A stretch of DNA of 22,425 bases from an uncultured Lachnospiraceae bacterium (GTDB lineage: Bacteria; Bacillota; Clostridia; Lachnospirales; Lachnospiraceae). Shown here piece after piece: positions 8,203-14,761 of this stretch. Every line of letters starts with the position of its first letter. Within the stretch, counting starts at the first letter, position 1. Under the pieces are notes generated by a model. That model did not search any database, had not been told where the DNA came from, and saw nothing but the letters and a program-made list of their open reading frames with translations. The stretch spans positions 1-22,425 of the forward strand of contig CAJUKV010000049.1 in the NCBI GenBank assembly GCA_910587305.1, written 5' to 3'. The translations under genes and the position numbers were made by a program.

Positions 8203-8281
8203 AATTATACCCCCGTATACCGCAAGCACAGCTTGCGGTACTGCCACCAATAAGTAGTTTGGAAGTTTACTTCCAAACTTT
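8203..8281 (-). repeat. Two-hairpin leader repeat, copy A (before kinase)
   Basis: In gene direction this comprises a first palindrome with arms AGTTTGGAAGT and ACTTCCAAACT and a 2-base loop, a conserved spacer TACTTATTGGTGGCAG, a second palindrome with arms TACCGCAAGC and GCTTGCGGTA and a 3-base loop, and then GGGGGTATAATT directly before the ATG. It differs from copy B (14283-14360) at about five of 78 positions. It supplies the kinase ribosome site. Confidence 0.85.
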
Positions 8282-8293
8282 TCACACTCACTC

Positions 8294-8322
8294 TTGCCGC
8301 ATACCGCTTAGTCCTATATAAT
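8294..8322 (+). promoter_or_regulatory. Promoter of XRE-type regulator, overlapping the divergent kinase -10
   Basis: TTGCCG (8294-8299) and TATAAT (8317-8322) are spaced by 17 bases, 27 bases before the start codon. On the opposite strand TATAAT (8321-8326) with an upstream TTGGGC at 16 bases could drive the kinase. The two -10 boxes overlap, so the promoters should compete. Confidence 0.65.
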
Positions 8323-8349
8323 TATAGCAGGAAAATCAGGAGGCCCAAT

Positions 8350-8823
8350 ATGAAATTTGATTCAGACATTCCATCCCCTAACTCAGACCGAACTCCGTCA
8401 ACTAATGACTTAGAATATGAAATCAAGACTGTGACAGACGTTGATGACTATCTTATTAAAAACAAGGAATATATGCTTGCACACAATCTATCGCACCATT
8501 TAAATATGCTATTGAAGCAAAAAGGGATCAGCAGGGCCGATGTTGCGCGCGATTCACTGCTCCACCGGACATATATCTATCAGATATTTTCCGGTAAGAA
8601 GACGGCATCCCGTGATAAACTGATTGCCCTGGCCTTTGGCATGCATCTTTCCGCTGAAGAGACACAGACAATGCTGAAACTTTCCGGAAACAGAATATTA
8701 TACGCAAGAGATAAACGCGATGCAATACTTTTGTTTGCCTTAAATCAACACAAGCCGATTATGGACGCAAATGAGCTATTGTTTAATCATCATCTTGACG
8801 CCCTTGACACTTCAAAATTATAA
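8350..8823 (+). CDS. XRE-type helix-turn-helix regulator (157 aa)
   Basis: Residues about 47-105 form a helix-turn-helix domain: LNMLLKQKGISRADVARDS, then the recognition helix HRTYIYQIFSGKKTASRD and LIALAFGMHLSAEE. A 45-residue acidic/polar N-terminal tail and a C-terminal helical extension (RDKRDAILLFALNQ) flank it. AGGAGG six bases before ATG 8350 fixes the start. The divergent, promoter-sharing arrangement with a Ser/Thr kinase suggests that this protein regulates the kinase gene or is itself a substrate of the kinase; the Ser/Thr-rich N-terminal tail would suit phosphorylation. That functional link is an inference from position. Confidence 0.8.
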   Translation: MKFDSDIPSPNSDRTPSTNDLEYEIKTVTDVDDYLIKNKEYMLAHNLSHHLNMLLKQKGISRADVARDSLLHRTYIYQIFSGKKTASRDKLIALAFGMHLSAEETQTMLKLSGNRILYARDKRDAILLFALNQHKPIMDANELLFNHHLDALDTSKL

Positions 8824-8962
8824 TCTGGCTTACTTCGTCTCCTCCTCCATCCGTACCATTACCGACAACGTAACGGCTTTTTTGATTTTGGGCAATGGAA
8901 AATGAACTTCATCATGTCCGGACTGCCAGATTTCTACAGGCCCTCTCTGATTCTTGTGCCGC

Positions 8963-9709
8963 CTACAACGGACACCGGTATCTTGGCTTGCCCTTACTCC
9001 TGTTTCCATATTCAATGGCTTCCTTCGGGCATTTGCAGATACAAGCCATGCAGTGGGTACACTGATCGCCCCAGACAGGCTTGCCATCTTTTAAGCTTAC
9101 ATTGTTTAAAGGGCAGACCTCCACGCATTTGCCGCATCCGATACAGGCATCCGTGGCATAAAATTTCTTTGCGCTTACAACCAGGGGATAAAATAAAGTA
9201 TTCACCAGCCCGCTGCTGGCTTTTGCAAAAGCTCCAATCTTTTTCTCCGGTATCGTTCCATTATGCTTTATCACATCGGCAGTATTTTTTATAACAATGT
9301 CAGCGTTTTTAATTATCTTAACGGCCTGATTTCTTTCAGGGGCGTTGAACACTGCGATATAATTTTCCGGCATGATGACTTCGGCACAGCCCATATAAAT
9401 AAATTTCTTCCGTTCACAAAGCTGCTTCAAATATTTAGGCGTATTCCCCATGCTGGCTCCACAGGTTGTTACAAAATAGGTACATTTACTTCCCGTAAAG
9501 GAAGTCCGCAGGATAAATTCCTTAAGAATCCTGGGCATCTGCCATGCATAAGTGGGATATACAAATATAAAAGGTCTCGCTGAATGTATTTCCGAATAAT
9601 CATGCCCTTTGATTTTTTCAAACAGGTTGATGACTTCATCTTCTGTCTGTTCCCCGATTTTCTTTGCCGCATATTCACTGTTGCCCGTTCCTGTATAATA
9701 TAGTACCAA
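8963..9709 (-). CDS. EFR1-type flavodoxin/ferredoxin fusion protein
   Basis: The N-terminal half is a flavodoxin-like domain with the FMN phosphate loop YYTGTGNS immediately after the start, then PTYAWQMPRIL and TTCGASMGNTP. The C-terminal 65 residues hold two 4Fe-4S ferredoxin motifs (CIGCGKCVEVCP and CTHCMACICKCP) and end GKPRYRCPL, as is usual for the EFR1 family. It is a cytoplasmic electron carrier. I set the start at a TTG (9709) because AAGGAG lies nine bases upstream of it, and that places the phosphate loop at the very N-terminus as in the family; an ATG at 9736 is the alternative. It is 36 bases downstream of the cupin gene on the same strand, likely one operon. Confidence 0.85.
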   Translation of the reverse strand: MVLYYTGTGNSEYAAKKIGEQTEDEVINLFEKIKGHDYSEIHSARPFIFVYPTYAWQMPRILKEFILRTSFTGSKCTYFVTTCGASMGNTPKYLKQLCERKKFIYMGCAEVIMPENYIAVFNAPERNQAVKIIKNADIVIKNTADVIKHNGTIPEKKIGAFAKASSGLVNTLFYPLVVSAKKFYATDACIGCGKCVEVCPLNNVSLKDGKPVWGDQCTHCMACICKCPKEAIEYGNRSKGKPRYRCPL

Positions 9710-9745
9710 GGTATACGTCTCCTTCCTGTCATCCATAAAGTGACT

Positions 9746-10135
9746 TTATCTCCTGACCACCGTCTTATCTCTCTTAATCATTTCCCTCTTATCGCGCCCG
9801 TCGGGCACATACCTGAAAACAACAAACTTTGTCACTTCATCCGTATCGTTTTCAAAGGTATGAATACTGTTGCCCACCCTTACGATATCGTTTTTTTCAA
9901 CACGGCAGAATTTTTCAATTCCATTTTCATCCATATATCTGCACAACAATTTTCCCTCCGTGATTAATAGGATTTCATCAATGTTTGTGTGAAAATGCCA
10001 TTCCTGAACCGTGTGCGGCATTATTTTATTTAAATGTATTTCCGCTTCTTCAAAAATGTAATAATTTACCTCTGTGCCTGTTTCCTTTGCCACATGAATG
10101 GAATCTTTTTCGTGAACCACATTAAAACCTGCCAT
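9746..10135 (-). CDS. Single-domain cupin protein (129 aa)
   Basis: A small cupin barrel. The first metal-binding motif is EWHFHTNIDEILLITEG (His-x-His plus Glu) and the second histidine is in GNSIHTFEN. The rest of the barrel is hydrophobic strands around LLCRYMDE and FVVFRYVPDG. It may bind a metal and a small ligand; the specific activity cannot be told from sequence. ATG 10135 has GGGAGA eight bases upstream. It is the first gene of a probable two-gene operon with the EFR1 ferredoxin. Confidence 0.75.
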   Translation of the reverse strand: MAGFNVVHEKDSIHVAKETGTEVNYYIFEEAEIHLNKIMPHTVQEWHFHTNIDEILLITEGKLLCRYMDENGIEKFCRVEKNDIVRVGNSIHTFENDTDEVTKFVVFRYVPDGRDKREMIKRDKTVVRR

Positions 10136-10318
10136 AGCAAAGTCTCCCTTTATTTTCCATAATTTGCCGGTTCTACCTGATTTAACACCTTTTTCGCTTT
10201 GCGGGTATCCTGCCCCCTTTCCCACACCACCGTCAGAATATCCTTGCACACAAACTATGGTATTTTTCTCGGGAAAGAGCCCCCGGCTTTACCTTAAGAT
10301 AGTCCAACACGATTAAAT
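10136..10318 (-). other. Long leader of cupin operon with a coding-like remnant
   Basis: About 175 bases separate the predicted promoter from the cupin start. Within it, 10150-10254 is open on the minus strand for 34 codons (includes CKDILTVVWERGQDTRKAK) and reads like the C-terminal tail of a lost protein, without a start codon. No riboswitch fold was recognised. Confidence 0.35.
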
Positions 10319-10348
10319 ATTATATCATGTCGAACTCTCTTTCATCAA
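10319..10348 (-). promoter_or_regulatory. Promoter of cupin-EFR1 operon
   Basis: On the minus strand TTGATG (10343-10348) and TATAAT (10319-10324) are spaced by 18 bases. Confidence 0.6.
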
Positions 10349-10520
10349 TAATCTTTTATGAATTAAATACCGTATGAAGACCGCATTAACAATCGTAACT
10401 GTTCAGCCAGGTCTGCGCATTTACTGAGCAGACCGTGAGAAAGCGTATATTATACCAAGAGTAAATCCAGCTCTTCGTCGAAGACGAACTTCCAATAATC
10501 CGCAATTTCTATCATCCATG

Positions 10521-10567
10521 TTGACATATAGGTAACTAGTTGCTATTATAAAATAAGTAACAAGTTG
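10521..10567 (+). promoter_or_regulatory. MarR gene promoter with paired operator-like repeats
   Basis: TTGACA (10521-10526) and TATTAT (10544-10549) are spaced by 17 bases. GTAACTAGTTG (10532-10542) lies in the spacer, and the direct repeat GTAACAAGTTG (10557-10567) lies near the start of transcription. The core AACTAGTT is palindromic. This placement would let the downstream MarR protein repress its own transcription (inferred). Confidence 0.7.
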
Positions 10568-10584
10568 ACAATATGGAGGCGCAC

Positions 10585-11082
10585 ATGAATTTAGAAGCAT
10601 TGAACGGTAATTTTTCAAATTCCACGGAAAATCAAAGAAAAGCTATTTTTAGCACACTATTTATTGCGGGAAACAAGCTGCAGACACTTTTTGATAACCA
10701 TATACCGGAAGTATCGTTAAAACAGTTTATGCTGCTATCGATCGTCAGGCAGTCAAAAGAGCGGCTGACCTTTACCCAACTGGGAAATTTGTTGGGCTGT
10801 TCAAGGCAAAACATCAAAAAATTAGCTGATGTTTTACAAAAAAAAGGCTTTATCACGATTCAGCCAAGCCCCCATGACACAAGAGCTATGTGTATTTGCC
10901 CCACGGAAAAAGTAAACGACTATTTCATAAATGACTTTTCACAATATCAGGAGGAATTGAAATATCTTTTTGAAGTTTATACGGACAAAGAAATAGAAAC
11001 TCTTTTCACTCTTTTGACTAAGCTTTATGCAGGAATAGAAAATTTGGAAAGCAAAGTTGCCAATGAAGAAAAGGGCTGCTAA
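10585..11082 (+). CDS. MarR-family transcriptional regulator (165 aa)
   Basis: A winged-helix protein of typical MarR length. It has a helical dimerisation N-terminus, then LTFTQLGNLLGCSRQNIKKL as the helix-turn-helix (about residues 65-85), and a wing around GFITIQPSPHDTRAMCICPT with the usual D-x-R signature. A long C-terminal dimerisation helix follows. ATG 10585 has GGAGG six bases upstream. It is followed after 61 bases by a flavodoxin gene on the same strand, a common MarR-reductase pairing, and it is divergent from the cupin-EFR1 operon. Paired repeats in its own promoter suggest autoregulation. The ligand is unknown. Confidence 0.85.
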   Translation: MNLEALNGNFSNSTENQRKAIFSTLFIAGNKLQTLFDNHIPEVSLKQFMLLSIVRQSKERLTFTQLGNLLGCSRQNIKKLADVLQKKGFITIQPSPHDTRAMCICPTEKVNDYFINDFSQYQEELKYLFEVYTDKEIETLFTLLTKLYAGIENLESKVANEEKGC

Positions 11083-11143
11083 GGCACATCCTGGCGGACA
11101 CCTCAAGGTTTTGACTTATTACAGGAAAGGAAAATTTGATTGG

Positions 11144-11671
11144 ATGAAAACAATTGTAATTTACAACTCACAGACAGGGTTTACAAAGCGTTATGCCGAA
11201 TGGATAGCTGAGGCGTCAGGGGCTGACTGTCTCCCCTTAGCCACCGCAAAAAAGAAAGATTTGACCGCATATGAAACAATTATTTTCGGAGGCTGGGCCT
11301 GTGCAGGAAGTATCAGCAAGATTGGCTGGTTTAAACGAAATATGGACAAATGGGCTGACAAAAAGCTGATTGCGTTTTGTGTTGGAGCCAGTCCAATCGA
11401 CACCCCTCAAATCGGAGCTTCCCTTAAGCGGAATTTCAACGAGTCGGAGCAAAAAAGGGTGAAAACTTTTTATTGCCCGGGAGGATTTCATTACGAAAAA
11501 ATGTCTTTTCCCTCCAAATTCATGATGAAAATGTTTATAAAAACGCTCAAAGCAAAGAAGAATAAAACCGAGGAAGAACGGGTAATGATAAAAATGATTT
11601 CCTCTTCCTATGATATTTCGGACAAAAAGTATATTGAACCAATTTTACAATGTCTGAAAAAGAACTATTAG
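11144..11671 (+). CDS. Flavodoxin-domain protein (175 aa)
   Basis: The N-terminus MKTIVIYNSQTGFTKRYAEW is the FMN-binding phosphate loop of a flavodoxin-like fold, with FGGWACAGSISKIGWFKRN and FCVGASPIDTP as the following FMN loops. It resembles the flavodoxin/protoporphyrinogen-oxidase (Flavodoxin_5) group, a cytoplasmic FMN electron carrier or oxidoreductase. I chose ATG 11144 since the fold starts there; the frame is open back to 11057 but that extension is not flavodoxin-like. The ribosome site AGGAAAGG is rather far (about 13 bases). It is co-oriented with the MarR gene. Its TAG stop overlaps the TAA stop of the convergent clpP-like gene. Confidence 0.8.
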   Translation: MKTIVIYNSQTGFTKRYAEWIAEASGADCLPLATAKKKDLTAYETIIFGGWACAGSISKIGWFKRNMDKWADKKLIAFCVGASPIDTPQIGASLKRNFNESEQKRVKTFYCPGGFHYEKMSFPSKFMMKMFIKTLKAKKNKTEEERVMIKMISSSYDISDKKYIEPILQCLKKNY

Positions 11672-12258
11672 CGTTTATCTATCATTTTGTCAATGAGCCC
11701 GAAATCCACTGCTTCCGCTGCTGACATATAGTTATCGCGTTCGGTCGCAAGAGCGATTTCTTCAATACTTTTTCCGGTATTTTCCGCCAAGATGGCGTTT
11801 AGGCGTTCTTTGCTTTTTTGTATATGGTCGGATGCGATTTTGATATCTGCTGCCGGCCCCTGAATACCATTCCCATGAACAGCCGGCTGGTGTATCATGA
11901 TTTCCGCATTTGGCAAAGCGAACCGCTTTCCTCTCGCACCGCCGGCTAATAAAAAAGCGCCAAAGCTGGCCGCAAGGCCAATACAAATGGTGGAAACGTC
12001 ACATTTTATATATTGCATGGTATCATAAATGGCAAAGCCGGACGATATGGAACCGCCGGGACTGTTTATATACAACCGGATATCTTTTTCGGGATCCTGA
12101 GCTTCTAAAAACAGCATTTGGGCAATAATCAGACTGGCTGACACATCGCTTACTTCTTCCCCTAAAAAAATAATTCTGTCGGACAGTAACCGTGAAAAAA
12201 TGTCATAACTCCTTTCTCCACGGCCGGTTTGTTCAATAACATAAGGGATCGTACTCAT
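11668..12258 (-). CDS. clpP: ATP-dependent Clp protease proteolytic subunit paralogue (196 aa)
   Basis: A full-length ClpP. The Ser of the catalytic triad is in GLAASFGAFLL, the His in AEIMIHQPAVHG and the Asp in ATERDNYMSAAEAV; DIRLYINSPGGSISSGFAIY forms the substrate groove. Family members form a barrel that degrades proteins fed by Clp ATPases. No clpX or clpA lies nearby, so this is probably an accessory copy rather than the housekeeping gene. Its start codon overlaps the TGA stop of the upstream AraC-type gene (ATGA), with AAGGAGG inside that gene's last codons, so the two are translationally coupled. Convergent to the flavodoxin gene, with overlapping stop codons. Confidence 0.9.
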   Translation of the reverse strand: MSTIPYVIEQTGRGERSYDIFSRLLSDRIIFLGEEVSDVSASLIIAQMLFLEAQDPEKDIRLYINSPGGSISSGFAIYDTMQYIKCDVSTICIGLAASFGAFLLAGGARGKRFALPNAEIMIHQPAVHGNGIQGPAADIKIASDHIQKSKERLNAILAENTGKSIEEIALATERDNYMSAAEAVDFGLIDKMIDKR

Positions 12259-12746
12259 GCGGCAGCCTCCTTATCTTCCGCTGCAAATTTGCAGTGAGAA
12301 ATATAAGTGCGAAAGTAAATTTCCAAACTTTCAATTGACGGCAGGATTCCAGACACAGTTTGTGATAAGAAGGGGGTATAAATTTTGCACATGGAAATTC
12401 TGTTTTGTTTTGGCTCAAATATTCCTATTTTTCTATAAATCTTAGGCGGATATTGATATACCTGCTTAAAAGCAAATGAAAATGACTGCTGCGTGCCATA
12501 TCCGGCTTCATACGCAATTTGCACTATCGGTTCCTTTGTTTTAACAAGCTTCTCGGCGGCAACCGTAAGCCTGCGGTTTTGGATATATTGATACATGGTA
12601 ATTCCTGTATACTCCGTAAAAATGCGGTTGAGATGGAATTTGGAATAGCCAATATTTTTTGCTATTTTCTCTAAACTGATTTCTTTTTCTAAATTTCTTT
12701 CTATATAATTTATGACTTTTATTACAACTTCTTTTTGATTTCCCAT
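12255..12746 (-). CDS. Short AraC-type regulator, effector domain missing
   Basis: Residues about 1-105 are a complete AraC DNA-binding domain: ISLEKIAKNIGYSKFHLNR and the second helix-turn-helix PIVQIAYEAGYGTQQSFSFA, ending YPPKIYRKIG. Relatives with this architecture usually run to about 280-300 residues with a C-terminal small-molecule-binding (GyrI-like) domain. Here only about 55 further residues follow before the stop, so the sensor is absent or truncated. The start at 12746 has GGAGG six bases upstream; an ATG at 12749 is too close to that site. A TATAAT on the minus strand lies at 12794-12799. The gene is fused by ATGA overlap to the clpP paralogue, suggesting that the stop was created by a deletion or that the pair is a functional unit. 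Confidence 0.75.
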   Translation of the reverse strand: MGNQKEVVIKVINYIERNLEKEISLEKIAKNIGYSKFHLNRIFTEYTGITMYQYIQNRRLTVAAEKLVKTKEPIVQIAYEAGYGTQQSFSFAFKQVYQYPPKIYRKIGIFEPKQNRISMCKIYTPFLSQTVSGILPSIESLEIYFRTYISHCKFAAEDKEAAA

Positions 12747-12962
12747 CATAACCCTCCATACTTCCAATTACCCTCAAATTTGGGCTTTTTTCTATTATAG
12801 CTGATTTAGAGGAACGCGTCTTAATAAAAAGTGCTATTTTCATTTCATACACCACGCTGACGAAATTTAAGCACAAAACGGCAAAAAGTCAAAGGCCCCG
12901 CAAAAAGAATCGTAAAAATGTCAACTGTCTGTAACTCTATTATCGGAGGTGGTCTGGCGACG

Positions 12963-14282
12963 TCAGGATTTCAATTTATACTTCTTAGCAACGCCTCTGC
13001 CGATAATATCAATCAGCCCATTTTCCTGCATTTGACGGGCAAGCAGATATGCTCTCGTCTTTTTGATGTTCAGCAGCTCCTGCAAATCTTCGTCCGTCAT
13101 TTCTCCGTACTCTGCCAGGTAATCCATCATGGTTTTCATCTGCGGAGTAACTACCATGGATGAACTTTCGGTTACTGCCGGTGCGTTTCCAACGGCCGTT
13201 ACATTCGCATTCATATTTGGCAATACCAGCTTGAAAGTGTTTGCCGTCACTTCGATACGTGGCTGGGCAGCACAATCTCTATAGTATGCATAGATTTTGC
13301 GGATACCGGTACCGTAGGATTCAATCAGTTTCAACCGGTGAAATATTTCCGCCAGTTTTCGATTGCGGGGCTGAGAAATACCGCTGCGGATATCGTCAGC
13401 CGAAAGACCGGGCAGCAAACCGCCAATGGAAATAAACTCTATGCCTGAATCGTTGACATTGATAATAATACTGCCGCTGTAGCTGTAGTCGCGGTGGATA
13501 AGCGCATTGAGCAATGCTTCACGTAATGCTTCTTCGGGATAATCAGACCGTTCAACTCTCTCTAAACCTTTGAATGTAGCGGCAGTACGGTTGCAGAGGG
13601 CAAGATACGAATAACTGTCATCCAATTGCCTGAAGATGGAACCGCCGAACTCCTTCGCATCCTTAAATGTAATATTGGCTTCATCGCCAAACACAGCGAT
13701 TTTCGTGGTGTGCTGGCACTGATCGGATAAAATCATCGCAAGATTGGTGTACTGCTCGTCATTTGTATTGCGCAAACCAAGCGCTATATACTTTTCTTCG
13801 GAAAAATCAACCTTATATCGCCTGAATGCGCGCTCCGCTTCATCAAAGGACAGTTCCTGTGCAACCGTGCGCATTTCCTCAAACACATCGCCATCGGAAT
13901 TCTTAATCATTCTGCGAATCTGGTCGAATGATGCCTGTACGCTGGAAGCGCCCTGGCGAACGTATACGCCGGTGGGCTTCATACCCTTAGATTTTAAATA
14001 ATAAGGCTTATAACTGCCTTCCCCAACTTCAATCTGAATTACCTTGTTCTCTTTCAGGACATACCGCAAAAACATGGTCACATCCGGTACAATTGCATCA
14101 CGGATGCCATTGGTCAGGCGGGTATAAGCTTCGTCAACATCGTCAATGCCAATCATATTACCTCTATCATCAATGCCAATGTAGATGATACCGCCGTCAG
14201 TATTTGCAAATGCGATAACCTCCTTGTAAATGTCAGAGGTTATCTGAGATTTATATTCAATGCGTTCGCTTTCATATTGCAT
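12963..14282 (-). CDS. AlbA_2 / HATPase-type DNA-binding regulator (COG2865-like, 439 aa)
   Basis: The N-terminus (SERIEYKSQ, YKEVIAFANTDGGIIYIGID) is an AlbA_2/Schlafen-type nucleic-acid-binding domain of about 120 residues. The middle carries a GHKL-like ATP-binding region (EALREALLNALIHRDYSYSG as N-box, FISIGGLLPGLSADD, and LKLIESYGTGIRKIYAYYRD). The C-terminus (MTDEDLQELLNIKKTRAYLL) is a winged helix. This is the usual order for COG2865-type predicted transcriptional regulators. Start ATG 14282 follows the GGGGGT of a repeated leader element. A promoter and two GTGAAAATTCAC boxes lie just upstream, consistent with autoregulation. Relatives occur widely and the target is normally unknown. 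Confidence 0.85.
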   Translation of the reverse strand: MQYESERIEYKSQITSDIYKEVIAFANTDGGIIYIGIDDRGNMIGIDDVDEAYTRLTNGIRDAIVPDVTMFLRYVLKENKVIQIEVGEGSYKPYYLKSKGMKPTGVYVRQGASSVQASFDQIRRMIKNSDGDVFEEMRTVAQELSFDEAERAFRRYKVDFSEEKYIALGLRNTNDEQYTNLAMILSDQCQHTTKIAVFGDEANITFKDAKEFGGSIFRQLDDSYSYLALCNRTAATFKGLERVERSDYPEEALREALLNALIHRDYSYSGSIIINVNDSGIEFISIGGLLPGLSADDIRSGISQPRNRKLAEIFHRLKLIESYGTGIRKIYAYYRDCAAQPRIEVTANTFKLVLPNMNANVTAVGNAPAVTESSSMVVTPQMKTMMDYLAEYGEMTDEDLQELLNIKKTRAYLLARQMQENGLIDIIGRGVAKKYKLKS

Positions 14283-14360
14283 ATTTATACCCCCGCATAC
14301 CGCAAGCTATGCTTGCGGTACTGCCACCAATAAGTAGTTTGGAAGTTTACTTCCAAACTT
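14283..14360 (-). repeat. Two-hairpin leader repeat, copy B (before AlbA_2 regulator)
   Basis: Same structure and orientation as copy A: palindrome AGTTTGGAAGT/ACTTCCAAACT, identical spacer, palindrome TACCGCAAGC/GCTTGCGGTA (loop ATA), then GGGGGTATAAAT abutting the ATG. It begins close to the expected transcription start, so it makes up nearly the whole 5' leader of this gene. Confidence 0.85.
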
Positions 14361-14386
14361 GTCGCCTCCATTTTTCTTTTACTATA

Positions 14387-14414
14387 AGTATACTCATATT
14401 TTCATCTTTTTCAA
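14387..14414 (-). promoter_or_regulatory. Promoter of AlbA_2 regulator
   Basis: On the minus strand TTGAAA (14409-14414) and TATACT (14387-14392) are spaced by 16 bases. Transcription would start just ahead of repeat copy B. Confidence 0.6.
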
Positions 14415-14422
14415 TATCAAAT

Positions 14423-14466
14423 GTGAAAATTCACTTTTTATTCACCGTGTGCGAGTGAAAATTCAC
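14423..14466. promoter_or_regulatory. Paired GTGAAAATTCAC operator boxes
   Basis: Two exact 12-bp near-palindromes (14423-14434 and 14455-14466) lie 32 bp apart, about three helical turns. TTCAC/GTGAA half sites between them also face each other. They sit immediately upstream of the -35 box of the AlbA_2 regulator, a position suited to cooperative binding by that protein or another dimer. Confidence 0.65.
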
Positions 14467-14761
14467 TTTTTTTTAATTTTCAATAAATTAAGATTGACAG
14501 AAAAATAAAACAATTTTTTGCACAATATGCCGACATAAAGCGGAACGATGAAAAGCCTTTAGACGCAATAGTTTTGCAGTATATAGTATTTTATCAGATA
14601 TTTTGTTATGATATGCATTGAGTAGATGCTATCCCCCAATTGGGCTTGGAGGTGCATTCATGGCAGAAATCCGGAATATTGAATGGAAAGGATTCCTGGC
14701 AGAGTAAAGGATGTCCCGGAAAGAAATCAACTATAAACAGGCAATCGAAAAGGATAATTTC
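14467..14761. other. AT-rich leader region of two-component operon with a 15-codon ORF
   Basis: About 295 bases precede the response-regulator start. TTGACA near 14494 and a TATGAT-like box near 14616 are visible, but no pair with good spacing. At 14660-14707 a GGAGG site precedes a 15-codon ORF, MAEIRNIEWKGFLAE, which is in frame with and ends 54 bases before the regulator start. The sequence after its stop stays open into the regulator. It could be a leader peptide or the remnant of a short upstream gene. Confidence 0.35.

Noticed and set aside
8830..9087. 85-codon open frame at the end of the EFR1 gene
   Set aside because: It is a different frame over the ferredoxin motifs and has no start signal.
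10430..10500. TTCGTC-GAA-GACGAA palindrome as another leader repeat or terminator
   Set aside because: It shares only a few bases with the leader element, has no T run and lies in an otherwise featureless spacer.
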